Source: JAAYCI01 sp964370295
GTDB lineage: Bacteria > Bacillota > Clostridia > Oscillospirales > Ruminococcaceae
NCBI GenBank assembly: GCA_964370295.1
Contig: CAYJIR010000002.1
Span: 52,583 to 116,582 of the forward strand
Direction: 5' to 3'
DNA: 64,000 nt
Shown: positions 34,178 through 43,960 of the stretch, piece by piece
How the letters are laid out: each line of letters begins with the position of its first letter
Numbering within the stretch: the first letter of the stretch is position 1
Notes under the pieces: model-generated
Told to the model about the DNA's origin: nothing
Database searches by the model: none
The model's input: the letters and a program-made list of their open reading frames with translations, nothing else
Program-made: the position numbers and the translations under genes

Positions 34178-35230
34178 ATGAATAAGAAAAAAAAGACAGA
34201 CATTGGGTTTTTCGAAAAATATTTAACTCTTTGGGTTATATTTTGCATGGTTGCCGGTGTATTGATAGGGAAGTTTTTGCCAGCCATCCCCGATTTCCTT
34301 AGCACTTTAGAGTATGCGAATGTGTCTATTCCCATTGCTGTATTAATTTGGCTTATGATTTATCCTATGATGTTAAAAGTAGATTTTAAAAGCATCAAAA
34401 ATGTGGGCAAAAACCCAAAAGGCTTATTTGTAACGTGGATATGCAACTGGCTTATCAAACCTTTTACTATGTTTGGCATTGCCTACTTATTCTTTTTTGT
34501 GTTTTTCAAAAATATCATCCCCCCACAGCTTGCCACCGATTATTTGGCCGGTGCTGTACTTTTAGGGGCCGCACCGTGCACGGCCATGGTGTTTGTATGG
34601 AGCCACTTAACAAAAGGCGACCCTGCATACACAGTGGTGCAAGTAGCCACCAACGACCTTATTATTTTAGTGGCTTTCACACCGATTGTTGGCTTACTTT
34701 TGGGGGTTGTGGGCATTAGCATCCCTTGGGACACCCTCATTCTATCTGTGGTTTTATTTGTTGTAATTCCTTTAACTCTGGGCATAGTCACACGCAACAT
34801 GGTTATCAAAAGAAAAGGGATAGACTATTTACAAACTCGCTTTATCCCCAAATTTTCCAACGTTACCACCTTTGGCCTATTGTTAACTTTACTTATCATT
34901 TTTTCTTCGCAAGGCGATGTTATTTTAGAAAATCCCTTGCATATCGTGCTCATTGCTGTGCCCCTTATTATCCAAACCGTACTCATCTTTTTAATTGCCT
35001 ACATGGCCAGCAAAAGCCTTCATTTACCACACAATATTGCTGCACCGGCCGGCATGATTGGTGCTTCAAACTTTTTTGAGCTCTCAGTGGCCGTGGCCAT
35101 CTCCCTATTTGGCACAGATAGCCCGGTGGCGCTTGCCACCATCGTGGGTGTCTTGGTCGAAGTCCCTGTGATGTTAATGCTGGTAAAATTTGCAAATAAC
35201 ACCAAGCACTGGTTTGCTAAGGCCGCATAA
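34178..35230 (+). CDS. acr3: Acr3 family arsenite efflux transporter
   Basis: A 350-residue membrane protein with about ten hydrophobic segments. The motif LLGAAPCTAMVFVWSHLTKG carries the conserved Cys of Acr3 in the fourth membrane segment, and MIGASNFFELSVAVAISLFG is typical of the later half. It exports arsenite using the membrane potential or proton gradient. The ATG follows TTAGGAGAG. arsR lies upstream and a strong terminator downstream. No arsenate reductase gene is adjacent. Confidence 0.93.
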   Translation: MNKKKKTDIGFFEKYLTLWVIFCMVAGVLIGKFLPAIPDFLSTLEYANVSIPIAVLIWLMIYPMMLKVDFKSIKNVGKNPKGLFVTWICNWLIKPFTMFGIAYLFFFVFFKNIIPPQLATDYLAGAVLLGAAPCTAMVFVWSHLTKGDPAYTVVQVATNDLIILVAFTPIVGLLLGVVGISIPWDTLILSVVLFVVIPLTLGIVTRNMVIKRKGIDYLQTRFIPKFSNVTTFGLLLTLLIIFSSQGDVILENPLHIVLIAVPLIIQTVLIFLIAYMASKSLHLPHNIAAPAGMIGASNFFELSVAVAISLFGTDSPVALATIVGVLVEVPVMLMLVKFANNTKHWFAKAA

Positions 35231-35281
35231 TGAACGCCAAATACTCAATATTTCCGCATTAATATCTATTGATTTCTCTGC

Positions 35282-35323
35282 GCCCTCTTTGCCATGCAAC
35301 GCATGGCAAAGAGGGCTATTTTT
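35282..35323 (+). terminator. Terminator of acr3
   Basis: A perfect 16-bp stem (GCCCTCTTTGCCATGC with its complement) followed by TATTTTT. Confidence 0.9.
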
Positions 35324-35456
35324 CGTGGTATTTCGCTTGTTATCAAAAAGAAAATAAAGTATAATATATATGTATACATGCAAAAAAATAAAATTGTACT
35401 GCATATAAAAAAAATTGGCAAAACCATTGATATGTAACCCAGATGTAACTATTTTA

Positions 35457-35465
35457 TGTTATACT
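35457..35465 (+). promoter_or_regulatory. Extended -10 promoter of the second surface-protein gene
   Basis: TGT followed by TATACT, 58 bp before the coding start. No good -35 box is seen. Confidence 0.5.
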
Positions 35466-35523
35466 AAATACAGATGAAACGTTTTAGTTTGTCCAGCCGT
35501 GAAAGATAGAGGAGATGCAAAAC

Positions 35524-38500
35524 ATGAAAAATTTTATACTAAAACACAAAAAGGCCTTAAGCGGTCTTCTTGCTGTCATAATTTTAATTGGGGTTGGTGT
35601 ATCAGTTTCAAACCAAGGCCTAACCCTAATCAATATTGGCTTGCAAGAAGTACCTTTGGCCGATTTCACCGCCTATGAGGAAGAGACAGCCCGCTTGCAA
35701 GAAAAACTGGACGAGGCAAACCTTGCCCTACAAGCGGCCCAAACAGAACATGAAAATGCCCTTGGGACATTGGAAACTCTACAAACCACTTTAGCCGGTG
35801 CCGACGGTGCCATCGCCATAGCAACCGCCAACCGAGACGCAGCGCTAGCCGCTGTGGCCACAGCGGAAAACGAATCTTTGGCTGCACCTGACAATGTAGA
35901 ACTAGCCACAGCAACAAATGCCGCTAGGGAAGCGTTAGCTGCGGCAGAATCTACACTTACACTGTCTAGCGCCGGCAAAACCCAAGCAGAAGAAGACCTA
36001 CCCGAAGCAGAAGCAAACATAGTACAAACTGCTGATACACTTGCAGTGGCACAATCGAATGCCGAGGCTGCACAGGCTGCTTTAGATGCACATTTAGCAA
36101 CTGACCCAGGAGATGTTACCGAAGGGAGCTCCAGTATTAGCTCTGAGGTTAACGAAGATAATAGTTCTGAGGATAGTTCTGAAGATAATTCTGACATCAA
36201 CAGTGATGACGACTCTGATAGTAGCTCCTCTGAACTTACACAGGGCGCTGCAGCCGTAGCCACACAAAATCTTTTTGAAGATGAAGAAGCTGTGGGCGAA
36301 GGCCTTGTGGAAAAAATTGTGCGTGTTAGTTTCTACAACGAAGACAGGGAAGCCATTCTAGTAAACGGCAAAACTGTCACCAATATTACCGTATCCCAAG
36401 ACGCCAGAACTGTAGATGTAACAGGCATAGCAGGAAGCTTGCCAGAACAGTATCAAAATGCAGCCTGGCTGGAAGATGCCCAAGATGTGGATCTTACAGC
36501 TGTAAATTTCAACACAACAGCAGAAGAAAACGTATTCTCGGCAGACCTGTATGTAAAAATACATGAAGTGACATTTTATGACAGCGATGAAAACATCATC
36601 GATGTGGCAATCCCTGTTGCAAGCAACACTGCCATCACCGTTTTTCCCCAAGGATATGATGCAAGTGCTGACTGGCTCTATGACCATGACAACAACAGTG
36701 CCACCGCACGAATCCCCTTTGATATAACCACGCCCATCACAACCGACACCCATTTATATCAGCCAGAAGTCTACACCATCCAGTTCGAAAACCCCACAAG
36801 TGCCCCAGGTAGTGTTTCGGGTTCTGCTGCCGGTTGGAACTTGGCAGATTGGTTTGTTATGCCTGAAGAATGGGCCACGGTTGAAGCTACCGCCGAAGTG
36901 TTAGAAGACGGCAGCATCACCCAAGTGTATCAACAACCAAATTATGGCGCAGCCCTTCAAGGACCAAGTGTACCCGGATTTATCTCGGGTGCTGCGGTGG
37001 GCGCCAGCGGGCCCGCTGCCAGTTTAAACCCAAGCGGTGTTTATGTTGGCTTTGGCAAAACAGACAGTACCGATTCCGGTTTGGCCGGAGCCAACAGCCC
37101 CGCCAACCAGTACACCTTTAACTATGAACTGATTGGCTGGACAACCAATGCCGATATGTCGTGGCTCACCGCGATGAGTTCTATCAACGATGTAACCTCC
37201 TGGCAAATCAGTTACTTTGACTTGCAAGAGGACATTATAATAAGCCCCGAGCGTGTAGACGAAAACGGTGTGATGAAACTCTATCCGGTTTTTGCGTCTA
37301 TTTACCCCACGGTGAGCAACCCAAGCGATGGGGCCTATGCACGCTACTACATTCTTACAAACTCTTTGGATCAATTCGACATTGCAGGCGATATTTTTAC
37401 ACCCCGAGATATTTCCTCGGTTGCCGAAAGAGAATATATCAACAACTTTATTGCCTATAACGACAACTATGCTGTGCCGGTATCCACCACAAGTGCCGTT
37501 TATGCAGATAACATTCAATTTGATGAAAATGAACTTCCTGTCACCATAAATACTGATTCCGATGTGGCACGTCGCTATTTGCAAGACCCAAGCCAGCGTC
37601 CCAGCGATGCAGCTGTTTTTGACACCATCAACCAAAGGCTAAATCTTACAGGCGACGAGGCATACACCACTGTAGACTACGGCGTATACTGGTATGTTTT
37701 AAAACCCGAGCGCGATTCTTACCATATCGATGGTGTTATTTATAAAAAAATCGGCACGGTAGAGCAAACCACGGCAGGTGTTTATAACGGAAATGAATAT
37801 ACGGCAAGCGTGCAGTTAGAACTGCCCCCCGGGCTGAGTTTGGATGATTACCGTGTAGAATATCGCCTAAAAGGTAGCGATGCAGAATGGAGTGACACGG
37901 CACCAAGCCGAACAGATGCAGGCACAGACGTGTATGAATATCGTGTGGTATCTACTGCACAAACAAGTAACCATGTATTTGCAGTGGGTGAAGTAAGCAT
38001 AGAGGTGTCTAAGCGCCCCTTGGTGTTGCAAGGACGCAATCTCAGCAAAGAAGATGACGGAACCCCCTTGCTACCCGAATCGGATGAATATGACATTTTA
38101 GATTATGATGAGGCAACACAGGTTGGCATAACGGCAGCCGAGGATGCTTATGGTCTATTAAATGACAACACTCTGCAATCCGTGGAAGTGACGGGCGAAC
38201 AAACAGAGGTTGGGTCCTCAGAATACATACTAAGCAACGCTGTAATTTTAGAACGTGCTACGGGCAGCGAAGCCAGAACAACTATCGCAGAGGCTGAAGA
38301 ACAAACAAGCAATTATGAAATCACTTATTTACCAGGCACATTAGAACTTTTTGAAGCTCCAGCCGTAGACATTCCCCCGGAGGAAGTTCCGGATGAAAAC
38401 ACCCCGGAAGAACCCACTCCTGAGATACCGATACCCGAAACAAATGAACCTGAAGACACAGAAGATGAACCGACCGCTCCCGAAGAGGGCGAAGATGAAC

Positions 38501-39270
38501 CGGCCACTCCCGAAGAGGGCGAAGATGAACCGGCCACTCCCGAAGAGGGTGAAGATGAACCGGCCGCTCCCGAAGGTGCAGTAGATGAACCGGCCGCTCC
38601 CGAAGGTGCAGTAGATGAACCGGCCGCTCCCGAAGAGGCAGAAGATGAGCCCACTGAAACGGATGCTCCCACACCTGATGCAACAACACCTGTTGTCTCA
38701 TCTGCCATACCGGTTGTTGCCTCTGCGAATGTAGCGCCGAATGTAACCACAGAAAATGAACCAGCAACACCTACGCAAGAAGAACGTTTCACGAACATTC
38801 CACAGGCTTTTGTGCCCTTAGCACAAGCCTTAGAAAACGTAGAATTGGAAATTGGCAACACCGTGATTCCTTTGGCGAGCTTTGGCGGAAGCTGGGCGCT
38901 GTTAAACTTATTACTGGCCGTAGCGACAGCCCTTCTGTGTGTAAGTTTACTTGTAAGCTATTTTGTCCGTAAAAAACACCCCCGTAAAGAACAAGAGCAA
39001 GAAAAAGCGCAAGAGCATACGCATGCAAACACAGACCATAGTGATTCTCACACAAAACGAAAAGGTATCCTCCGCATAGGAAGCCTTGTGGTAGCACTTA
39101 TTGCAGTGATTCTATTTATTCTAACGCAAGATATGAGTTTACCCATGGCTGTTATGGATGAATGGACTTTATGGATGCTGGTTATCTTTGTAGTGCAATT
39201 GATGATAACCATTCTCTCCAGAAAAAAAGCCGTTAAAAACGAAGAGAAGAAACCAGAGCATGCACGCTAA
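35524..39270 (+). CDS. Giant coiled-coil/MBG surface protein with C-terminal membrane module
   Basis: About 1248 residues starting MKNFILKHKKALSGLL after AGAGGAG. An N-terminal signal-anchor is followed by an Ala/Glu-rich coiled coil (about 45-190), a Ser/Asp linker (about 200-235), InlB-like or bacterial Ig-type segments, an MBG-like domain (VYNGNEYTASVQLELPPG ... TDAGTDVYEYRV), and a 10-residue repeat array (EDEPATPEEG type). The C-terminus has FGGSWALLNLLLAVA, FVRKKHPRKEQ, a second helix and TQDMSLPMAVMDEWTLW plus a third helix. There is no LPxTG. The C-terminal module matches the protein at 8900-12745. Likely a membrane-held adhesin or stalk. Confidence 0.85.
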   Translation: MKNFILKHKKALSGLLAVIILIGVGVSVSNQGLTLINIGLQEVPLADFTAYEEETARLQEKLDEANLALQAAQTEHENALGTLETLQTTLAGADGAIAIATANRDAALAAVATAENESLAAPDNVELATATNAAREALAAAESTLTLSSAGKTQAEEDLPEAEANIVQTADTLAVAQSNAEAAQAALDAHLATDPGDVTEGSSSISSEVNEDNSSEDSSEDNSDINSDDDSDSSSSELTQGAAAVATQNLFEDEEAVGEGLVEKIVRVSFYNEDREAILVNGKTVTNITVSQDARTVDVTGIAGSLPEQYQNAAWLEDAQDVDLTAVNFNTTAEENVFSADLYVKIHEVTFYDSDENIIDVAIPVASNTAITVFPQGYDASADWLYDHDNNSATARIPFDITTPITTDTHLYQPEVYTIQFENPTSAPGSVSGSAAGWNLADWFVMPEEWATVEATAEVLEDGSITQVYQQPNYGAALQGPSVPGFISGAAVGASGPAASLNPSGVYVGFGKTDSTDSGLAGANSPANQYTFNYELIGWTTNADMSWLTAMSSINDVTSWQISYFDLQEDIIISPERVDENGVMKLYPVFASIYPTVSNPSDGAYARYYILTNSLDQFDIAGDIFTPRDISSVAEREYINNFIAYNDNYAVPVSTTSAVYADNIQFDENELPVTINTDSDVARRYLQDPSQRPSDAAVFDTINQRLNLTGDEAYTTVDYGVYWYVLKPERDSYHIDGVIYKKIGTVEQTTAGVYNGNEYTASVQLELPPGLSLDDYRVEYRLKGSDAEWSDTAPSRTDAGTDVYEYRVVSTAQTSNHVFAVGEVSIEVSKRPLVLQGRNLSKEDDGTPLLPESDEYDILDYDEATQVGITAAEDAYGLLNDNTLQSVEVTGEQTEVGSSEYILSNAVILERATGSEARTTIAEAEEQTSNYEITYLPGTLELFEAPAVDIPPEEVPDENTPEEPTPEIPIPETNEPEDTEDEPTAPEEGEDEPATPEEGEDEPATPEEGEDEPAAPEGAVDEPAAPEGAVDEPAAPEEAEDEPTETDAPTPDATTPVVSSAIPVVASANVAPNVTTENEPATPTQEERFTNIPQAFVPLAQALENVELEIGNTVIPLASFGGSWALLNLLLAVATALLCVSLLVSYFVRKKHPRKEQEQEKAQEHTHANTDHSDSHTKRKGILRIGSLVVALIAVILFILTQDMSLPMAVMDEWTLWMLVIFVVQLMITILSRKKAVKNEEKKPEHAR
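38461..38650 (+). repeat. 30-bp tandem repeats coding EDEPATPEEG variants
   Basis: Six to seven units encode an acidic Pro-rich spacer (EDEPATPEEG, VDEPAAPEGA) before the membrane module. Adjacent units are nearly identical at the DNA level, so copy number may vary between strains. Confidence 0.85.
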
Positions 39271-39308
39271 CACTAGGCCGCAGTAAGTTTTCTTCCTAAC
39301 AAAACACA

Positions 39309-39351
39309 CCAATAACCGATACACTCTTTTGTAGGGTCTATCGGTTATTGG
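39309..39351. terminator. Strong hairpin between surface-protein and methyltransferase genes
   Basis: CCAATAACCGATA pairs perfectly with TATCGGTTATTGG across a 17-nt loop. There is no U-run, so termination is uncertain; it ends 16 bp before the next start codon. Confidence 0.5.
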
Positions 39352-39367
39352 CATAAACGGAGGCAAT

Positions 39368-39937
39368 ATGGATTATTTTTCTAATCGTAAAAATGTTGAT
39401 TTGTATAGCAGTATGATGGAAGGATATGACAACCGTTTTATCATAGAAGAAATCCAAAAAAAACTTCCCATAGGCTCGACACTGCTGGAGCTCGGCATGG
39501 GAACGGGTGCAGACCTGATTTCGCTATCTGAAATCTACAAAGTAATGGGCAGTGATAATTCGCCACTTTTTGTAAGTGATTTCAAAAAGAAAAGTAAATT
39601 AAATGTATGTGTTTTAGATGCAGTTACCGTTGATATCGACCAAAAATTCGATTGCATTTTTTCAAATAAGGTTCTCCAACATTTATCTAAAGACGATTTT
39701 TCTTTATCCCTTAAACAGCAAAGCAAGCATCTAAACGAAAACGGGATTCTCTTTTTTACACTTTGGCACGGCAAGCCCCGCGAGGAATTCGAATTCAACG
39801 GCGAGCTTCGATTTGTTTACTACGACGAACCGTCTCTTCAAAGCTTGATTCCAAATGAACTTACCATCGAGAATATCGTTCATTACGCCGAGTTTGAAAA
39901 CAATGACTCGATGCTTGTGGTTTTAAGGCTTAGATAG
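39368..39937 (+). CDS. Class I SAM-dependent methyltransferase
   Basis: A 189-residue product with motif I LLELGMGTGADL (about 38-49), VMGSDNSPLFV, FDCIFSNKVLQHLS (motif IV region) and LNENGILFFTLWHG. The substrate is unknown. The start follows GGAGGC. It stands alone between the surface-protein gene and a decayed repeat copy. Confidence 0.88.
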   Translation: MDYFSNRKNVDLYSSMMEGYDNRFIIEEIQKKLPIGSTLLELGMGTGADLISLSEIYKVMGSDNSPLFVSDFKKKSKLNVCVLDAVTVDIDQKFDCIFSNKVLQHLSKDDFSLSLKQQSKHLNENGILFFTLWHGKPREEFEFNGELRFVYYDEPSLQSLIPNELTIENIVHYAEFENNDSMLVVLRLR

Positions 39938-40149
39938 CATAGCCATACTATATTTCATCCGGGAATGTTCGGCATTCTCCTGCTAAACACGAAGTACCCA
40001 CGCAAACAAAAATAACCATGCATTTTTAGACCTTCCACCATAATATCAATAGCACCATTTGGACTTATTCTTTATTTTTCTTCATGATTCCGTCTTTTTT
40101 TGCCGTTTTCTTTCTGCCTTGCTTTATTTTAAAAGCAAACTCGATGTAT

Positions 40150-40308
40150 ACACAATACCTGCCAAGTAAATTCTATTAAAATTTATTCAACCCCACTGCG
40201 ACATGTAATGCCCATAAAAGCGCTTAATATGGCCTATTTATAAGGTATATCTTCATGCTATCCCCTGTGTTTTCTTCCCATAAGTGAACCGGCAAAAACA
40301 TGACAGCC
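40150..40308 (-). mobile_element. Decayed and truncated copy of the 255-bp hairpin element
   Basis: Diverged but collinear with copies B and C over about 160 bp. It begins at AATACCTGCC and runs through CAACCCCACTGCG, GCCCATAAAAGCGCTTAA and CCTGTGTTTTCTTCCCAT. The distal hairpins are missing. The rest of 39938-40322 holds no gene that I can support. Confidence 0.65.
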
Positions 40309-40322
40309 TTCCATCCGCTCTT

Positions 40323-41261
40323 TCAAAAAAAAGACATTTGATTCATCACAATACTTTTTGTGTCTCGATTTGTAACAAGCACATTTGGGCCCATTTCTCC
40401 TATTAAAACAGGGGATTTTGGGTCATGTTTTTTTATATTCGCTATGGCTGCTTTTTCGCTTTGCAGTGCGTAACAGTAGCTACAGCCATTGCCACAACAA
40501 TTATAGGTGCCAATGTCGATACTCTCTAAACAGAGACATTCCGGCCGTTGGTTCTTATCTTTTGTATCGAAAATTGTACAATCTAGAATGCCTTCTATAA
40601 TTCCTTTGTCAATACAAGCACCGTGCCTTATCCCATATCTTTCCAAATTATATTTTTCGGCACAACTAAACACTTCAATGCCGTTTTCTTTTGCAACTGC
40701 CGAAAAAATTTCGCTGACTTTATAGATACTTTCCAGTGTCATAGTGTCCGATGGATCTTTTCCCATGCGGGCAGTAACATTTTTATAGCCGTCCACAAAG
40801 CTTATAACACACCTGTTTGTGCTGCCACGAAGACGGTTTGCAAAATGAGCGAATTTTTCTTTATGGTAGGCAATATCATAGTTTTCATCCATGATGATAG
40901 GGTCATAGCGCCACACCACCCGGTTCTTTCCCAGCCTTTTAGAAAGAGATATAAAGTCGTCTATAAGCGCATCTTTGTCTGGAAGATTGCGCTCTATTTC
41001 TTTGCCATACGGTGTCAGTGAAAACTCAAAATAATACGGGTAACCAAAGCTTTCTATTTCGGGCAGATATTTTAAAAAGGGTCGAGGATTTTTCGTCCAA
41101 AATACGATCACGTCCACCGTTTCCAGCGTGAGCAATGCCTTGCTAAATCGATTTACATTATACGGATTTTGAATCAAAACATAACCCTCTTTAAGACGAT
41201 TTAAAAACCATTCTCCAAAATATGACGGTATATCACATCTTCTACTTGCACTAATGATCAT
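40323..41261 (-). CDS. DUF1848 family protein
   Basis: A 312-residue product from ATG at 41261: MIISASRRCDIPSYFGEWF, VFWTKNPRPFLKYL, VVWRYDPIIMDENY, and a C-terminal cysteine cluster YNCCGNGCSYCYA that suggests an iron-sulfur or radical-SAM-like site. The family's reaction is not established. Its ATG overlaps the stop of the ABM gene by 4 bp (ATGA), so the two are translationally coupled. Confidence 0.85.
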   Translation of the reverse strand: MIISASRRCDIPSYFGEWFLNRLKEGYVLIQNPYNVNRFSKALLTLETVDVIVFWTKNPRPFLKYLPEIESFGYPYYFEFSLTPYGKEIERNLPDKDALIDDFISLSKRLGKNRVVWRYDPIIMDENYDIAYHKEKFAHFANRLRGSTNRCVISFVDGYKNVTARMGKDPSDTMTLESIYKVSEIFSAVAKENGIEVFSCAEKYNLERYGIRHGACIDKGIIEGILDCTIFDTKDKNQRPECLCLESIDIGTYNCCGNGCSYCYALQSEKAAIANIKKHDPKSPVLIGEMGPNVLVTNRDTKSIVMNQMSFF

Positions 41262-41608
41262 AGTAGATACTCGTTTGAATCTTCCGGGGCATGGTCTCGC
41301 TTTGTGCCGGTGTATTCGCGAACCACATTGCAAACTGTTATTTTATAACTTTCAAAAAGCTTGTTTCGGCCTTCGTCTTGGCTCATTCTATGCTGCAAGT
41401 TGCTGCGCCACTTTCGAACCGCTTCCTCGTTTTCCCACACATTCATCGACAACAACTTTCCTTCTTCATTGATGCTTTTAAACCTTTCGGCGCTGATAAA
41501 TCCGTCGGCTGTGCTAAACATCGGCCGTAGCATTGCTGCAAGCTCTAAATATTTTTCCATCCCTTCTTCTGTGGGCTTCACTTCAAATAAAACTATAACT
41601 TTGCTCAT
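41258..41608 (-). CDS. Antibiotic biosynthesis monooxygenase (ABM) domain protein
   Basis: A 116-residue ferredoxin-like-fold product: VIVLFEVKPTEEGMEKYLEL, GFISAERFKSINEEGKLLS and WENEEAVRKWRSNLQHR are typical of ABM/YgiN-like domains. The substrate is not predictable. It is the middle gene of a GNAT-ABM-DUF1848 operon. Confidence 0.85.
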   Translation of the reverse strand: MSKVIVLFEVKPTEEGMEKYLELAAMLRPMFSTADGFISAERFKSINEEGKLLSMNVWENEEAVRKWRSNLQHRMSQDEGRNKLFESYKITVCNVVREYTGTKRDHAPEDSNEYLL

Positions 41609-41623
41609 GCAAATATCTCCTTT

Positions 41624-42436
41624 TTATTCAATTGGCAATCCATTCATTGTAAGAAAACTCATTTTATCCATATATCCACGCTGAAAAACAATTTTTCCCT
41701 CCATCATATGAAAGAACCCGCAGCCCCTAAACCCTTTTGGGTCTTTCCATTCCATCATCGCCCACTCGCCATCCATAAAGATATTCTCTAAAATACACAC
41801 CATCTCAACCGTGGAAAATTCTTCAACAAAACGCCGATAGATAGCACTCTTTCCAACAACGGGGTCGGTGACCACTTGGTGATTGATAGCCTCTTCGGCG
41901 TAAAATTCGCTTAGTTCCTTTGCATTGGCAATGTTAAACACATCCACCCAATTTAATAGTGTTTCTTTTGGCGACAAATTGCCGTTGATTTTACGTTTAT
42001 ACAAAACCCTACATCCGCCCTCACCCTCTACTATGCCACAGTTTTGAAAACCCATCTTTTGATAAAATCTATTGGCACGCGGCGAGGTGACAAAGCACTC
42101 AAGCTGTATTTCGCTGTATTCTTTGCATAGATTTCGGCTTGCATACGCAATCAACTTTTGGGCAACACCTTTGCCCCAGTAGGGAATATCAACAGATAAC
42201 CCTTGTATCTCATTTTTTTCGGTATACATAAACCCTATTAAGAGATCACCATCTAAAACAACAGTTGCATTTCCATAAGTTGCCACCAGATCTCTATCAC
42301 AAGCGCCACTTTTTAAATAGTCGTCGGCGAGTTTATCGCCAAGGTGCGTGCGTTCATAAACATTAACAATTTTGCGCCCCAATGCAAGCAGTGCTTCTTG
42401 GTCTGTGTTTGTCGCTTTTCTAATTGTGTAACCCAT
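41624..42436 (-). CDS. GNAT acetyltransferase fused to a SnoaL/NTF2-like domain
   Basis: A 270-residue product starting MGYTIRKATNTDQEALL. Residues 1-150 form a GNAT domain (QGLSVDIPYWGKGVAQKLI is the acetyl-CoA loop; FVTSPRANRFYQKMGFQ follows). Residues 155-270 form a SnoaL-like NTF2-fold domain (LLNWVDVFNIANAKELSEFY, EEAINHQVV, ENIFMDGEWAMMEW). A fusion of these two is uncommon. It is the first gene of the operon with ABM and DUF1848. About 450 bp upstream (42437-42892) hold no gene. Confidence 0.82.
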   Translation of the reverse strand: MGYTIRKATNTDQEALLALGRKIVNVYERTHLGDKLADDYLKSGACDRDLVATYGNATVVLDGDLLIGFMYTEKNEIQGLSVDIPYWGKGVAQKLIAYASRNLCKEYSEIQLECFVTSPRANRFYQKMGFQNCGIVEGEGGCRVLYKRKINGNLSPKETLLNWVDVFNIANAKELSEFYAEEAINHQVVTDPVVGKSAIYRRFVEEFSTVEMVCILENIFMDGEWAMMEWKDPKGFRGCGFFHMMEGKIVFQRGYMDKMSFLTMNGLPIE

Positions 42437-42749
42437 GGTATACCCACTTTCTTGATTTTCCACGTATTTTTGCAAAATTGCTACGCCCTGTAAAAAGACC
42501 AACCGCACACAAACCTATTAGTGCTATGACTTTCCAATCAATTCATAAAATCTGAAAATATACCGGCAAGCAAACATCACTGAAAATGACATGCTTTATT
42601 TATCCAAACATCACAGGTTATACATGGAATTCCCGCTCTTCATTATTCTATTTCCTTTGTTTCGATACAGTCTATGCGGGCTTTTTTAAATTTATTCCCA
42701 TTACAGGCAAAAAATTTGCGAAAAAAAATCAAAACACAGTCTATACAGA

Positions 42750-42777
42750 TTGAAAAATTTTTTATTTTTGGTATAAT
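42750..42777 (+). promoter_or_regulatory. Promoter of the GT2-GtrA gene
   Basis: TTGAAA, a 16-bp A/T-rich spacer and TATAAT (42772-42777), with a 115-nt leader to the start codon in which I see no known riboswitch. Confidence 0.7.
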
Positions 42778-42892
42778 TAAATATTATTGTGTGTAAATTG
42801 TGTTTTTTTTGTACGCGACTGGTTACACTACATATTAAAACAAAAACCAACTTTATGCAACTTCAAATTCGAACCACAGTGAGGTATTCTTC

Positions 42893-43960
42893 ATGCACAA
42901 TATCAGTATCATTTTACCGTCTCTTAATCCGGATGAGAAAATGGTGAATTTGGTAAAAGAACTGATCGCCCACCCGTTTTATGACATTATCATCGTAAAT
43001 GACGGTAGCGATGCCGCCCACACACAGATTTTTGAAGAAGTTGCGCAATATAAAGAATGTACCGTGTTGACACATGAGGTAAACATGGGTAAAGGACAGG
43101 CGTTAAAAACAGCCTTTTCCTATGTACTGGAGCACCGAAAAGACAGCAAAGGTGTAGTTACTGTAGATGGCGACGGCCAGCACCGTGTCCAAGACATTGC
43201 CGCTTGTGCCGAGGCATTTTTGCAAAAAGATAACATTGCTGTATTGGGCATGCGAGACTTCAACGCGCCCGACGTTCCCCCTCGTAGCCGCTTTGGCAAC
43301 AAACTAACGGCCACCATGTTCCGTTTGCTCTTTGGCCTGCACCTGCACGACACGCAAACCGGTCTGCGCGTGCTTCCTCTTGGGACATTGGCTGCACTTT
43401 GCAAGGTGCGTGGGCAGCGTTTCGAATACGAAACAAACATGTTGTTGTATTTAAAAAAAGCTCGTGTCCCCTTGCAGGAAGTTGGCATTGCCACAGTATA
43501 TATCGAAGACAACAAAACCTCTCACTTCAACCCCATTTTAGATTCCATACGCATATATGCTGTTATCTTCCGCTTTTTATTTAGCTCTTTTTCGGCCAGC
43601 CTCATCGACATGGGCCTCTTTACTGCACTTAATATTCTGCTGGGACCTTTGGCCTCCCGTGGAATGCGTTTATTGCTCGCCACGGTGGTCTCGCGCATTT
43701 GCTCTGCCCTTTTCAATTATATCGTAAACCATAATTTTGTTTTCAAAAGCGAGGCCCCTGCAAAAAAAACATTGCTCCGCTATGCCCTTTTATGCATAAT
43801 GCAAATGTTTGCCTCTTATGTTTTGGTATATTTCTTTTCCCAGCTATTTTCCGCCTTGGTGGGTGTAGATACCCTTATCAAAGTGGCGGTGGACACATTT
43901 TTGTTTTTTATTAGTTTTCGCATCCAACAAGGCTGGGTATTTGCCGGCGATAAGGAATAG
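42893..43960 (+). CDS. GT2 glycosyltransferase fused to a GtrA-like membrane domain
   Basis: A 355-residue product. The GT2 domain (about 1-225) has ISIILPSLNPDEKM, VNDGSDAAHT, NMGKGQALKTAF, VTVDGDGQHR (DxD-type) and DTQTGLRVLPL, as in polyprenyl-phosphate sugar transferases. The C-terminal part (about 230-352) has four hydrophobic segments ending FRIQQGWVFAG, the GtrA fold. It may charge a lipid carrier with a sugar and flip it. It is the first gene of a probable surface-glycan run through 48091. Confidence 0.9.
   Translation: MHNISIILPSLNPDEKMVNLVKELIAHPFYDIIIVNDGSDAAHTQIFEEVAQYKECTVLTHEVNMGKGQALKTAFSYVLEHRKDSKGVVTVDGDGQHRVQDIAACAEAFLQKDNIAVLGMRDFNAPDVPPRSRFGNKLTATMFRLLFGLHLHDTQTGLRVLPLGTLAALCKVRGQRFEYETNMLLYLKKARVPLQEVGIATVYIEDNKTSHFNPILDSIRIYAVIFRFLFSSFSASLIDMGLFTALNILLGPLASRGMRLLLATVVSRICSALFNYIVNHNFVFKSEAPAKKTLLRYALLCIMQMFASYVLVYFFSQLFSALVGVDTLIKVAVDTFLFFISFRIQQGWVFAGDKE

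Noticed and set aside
38321..38861. Open frames opposite the acidic repeat region
   Set aside because: Antisense of a tandem repeat; translations are monotonous Ser/Gly or His/Leu/Arg repeats.
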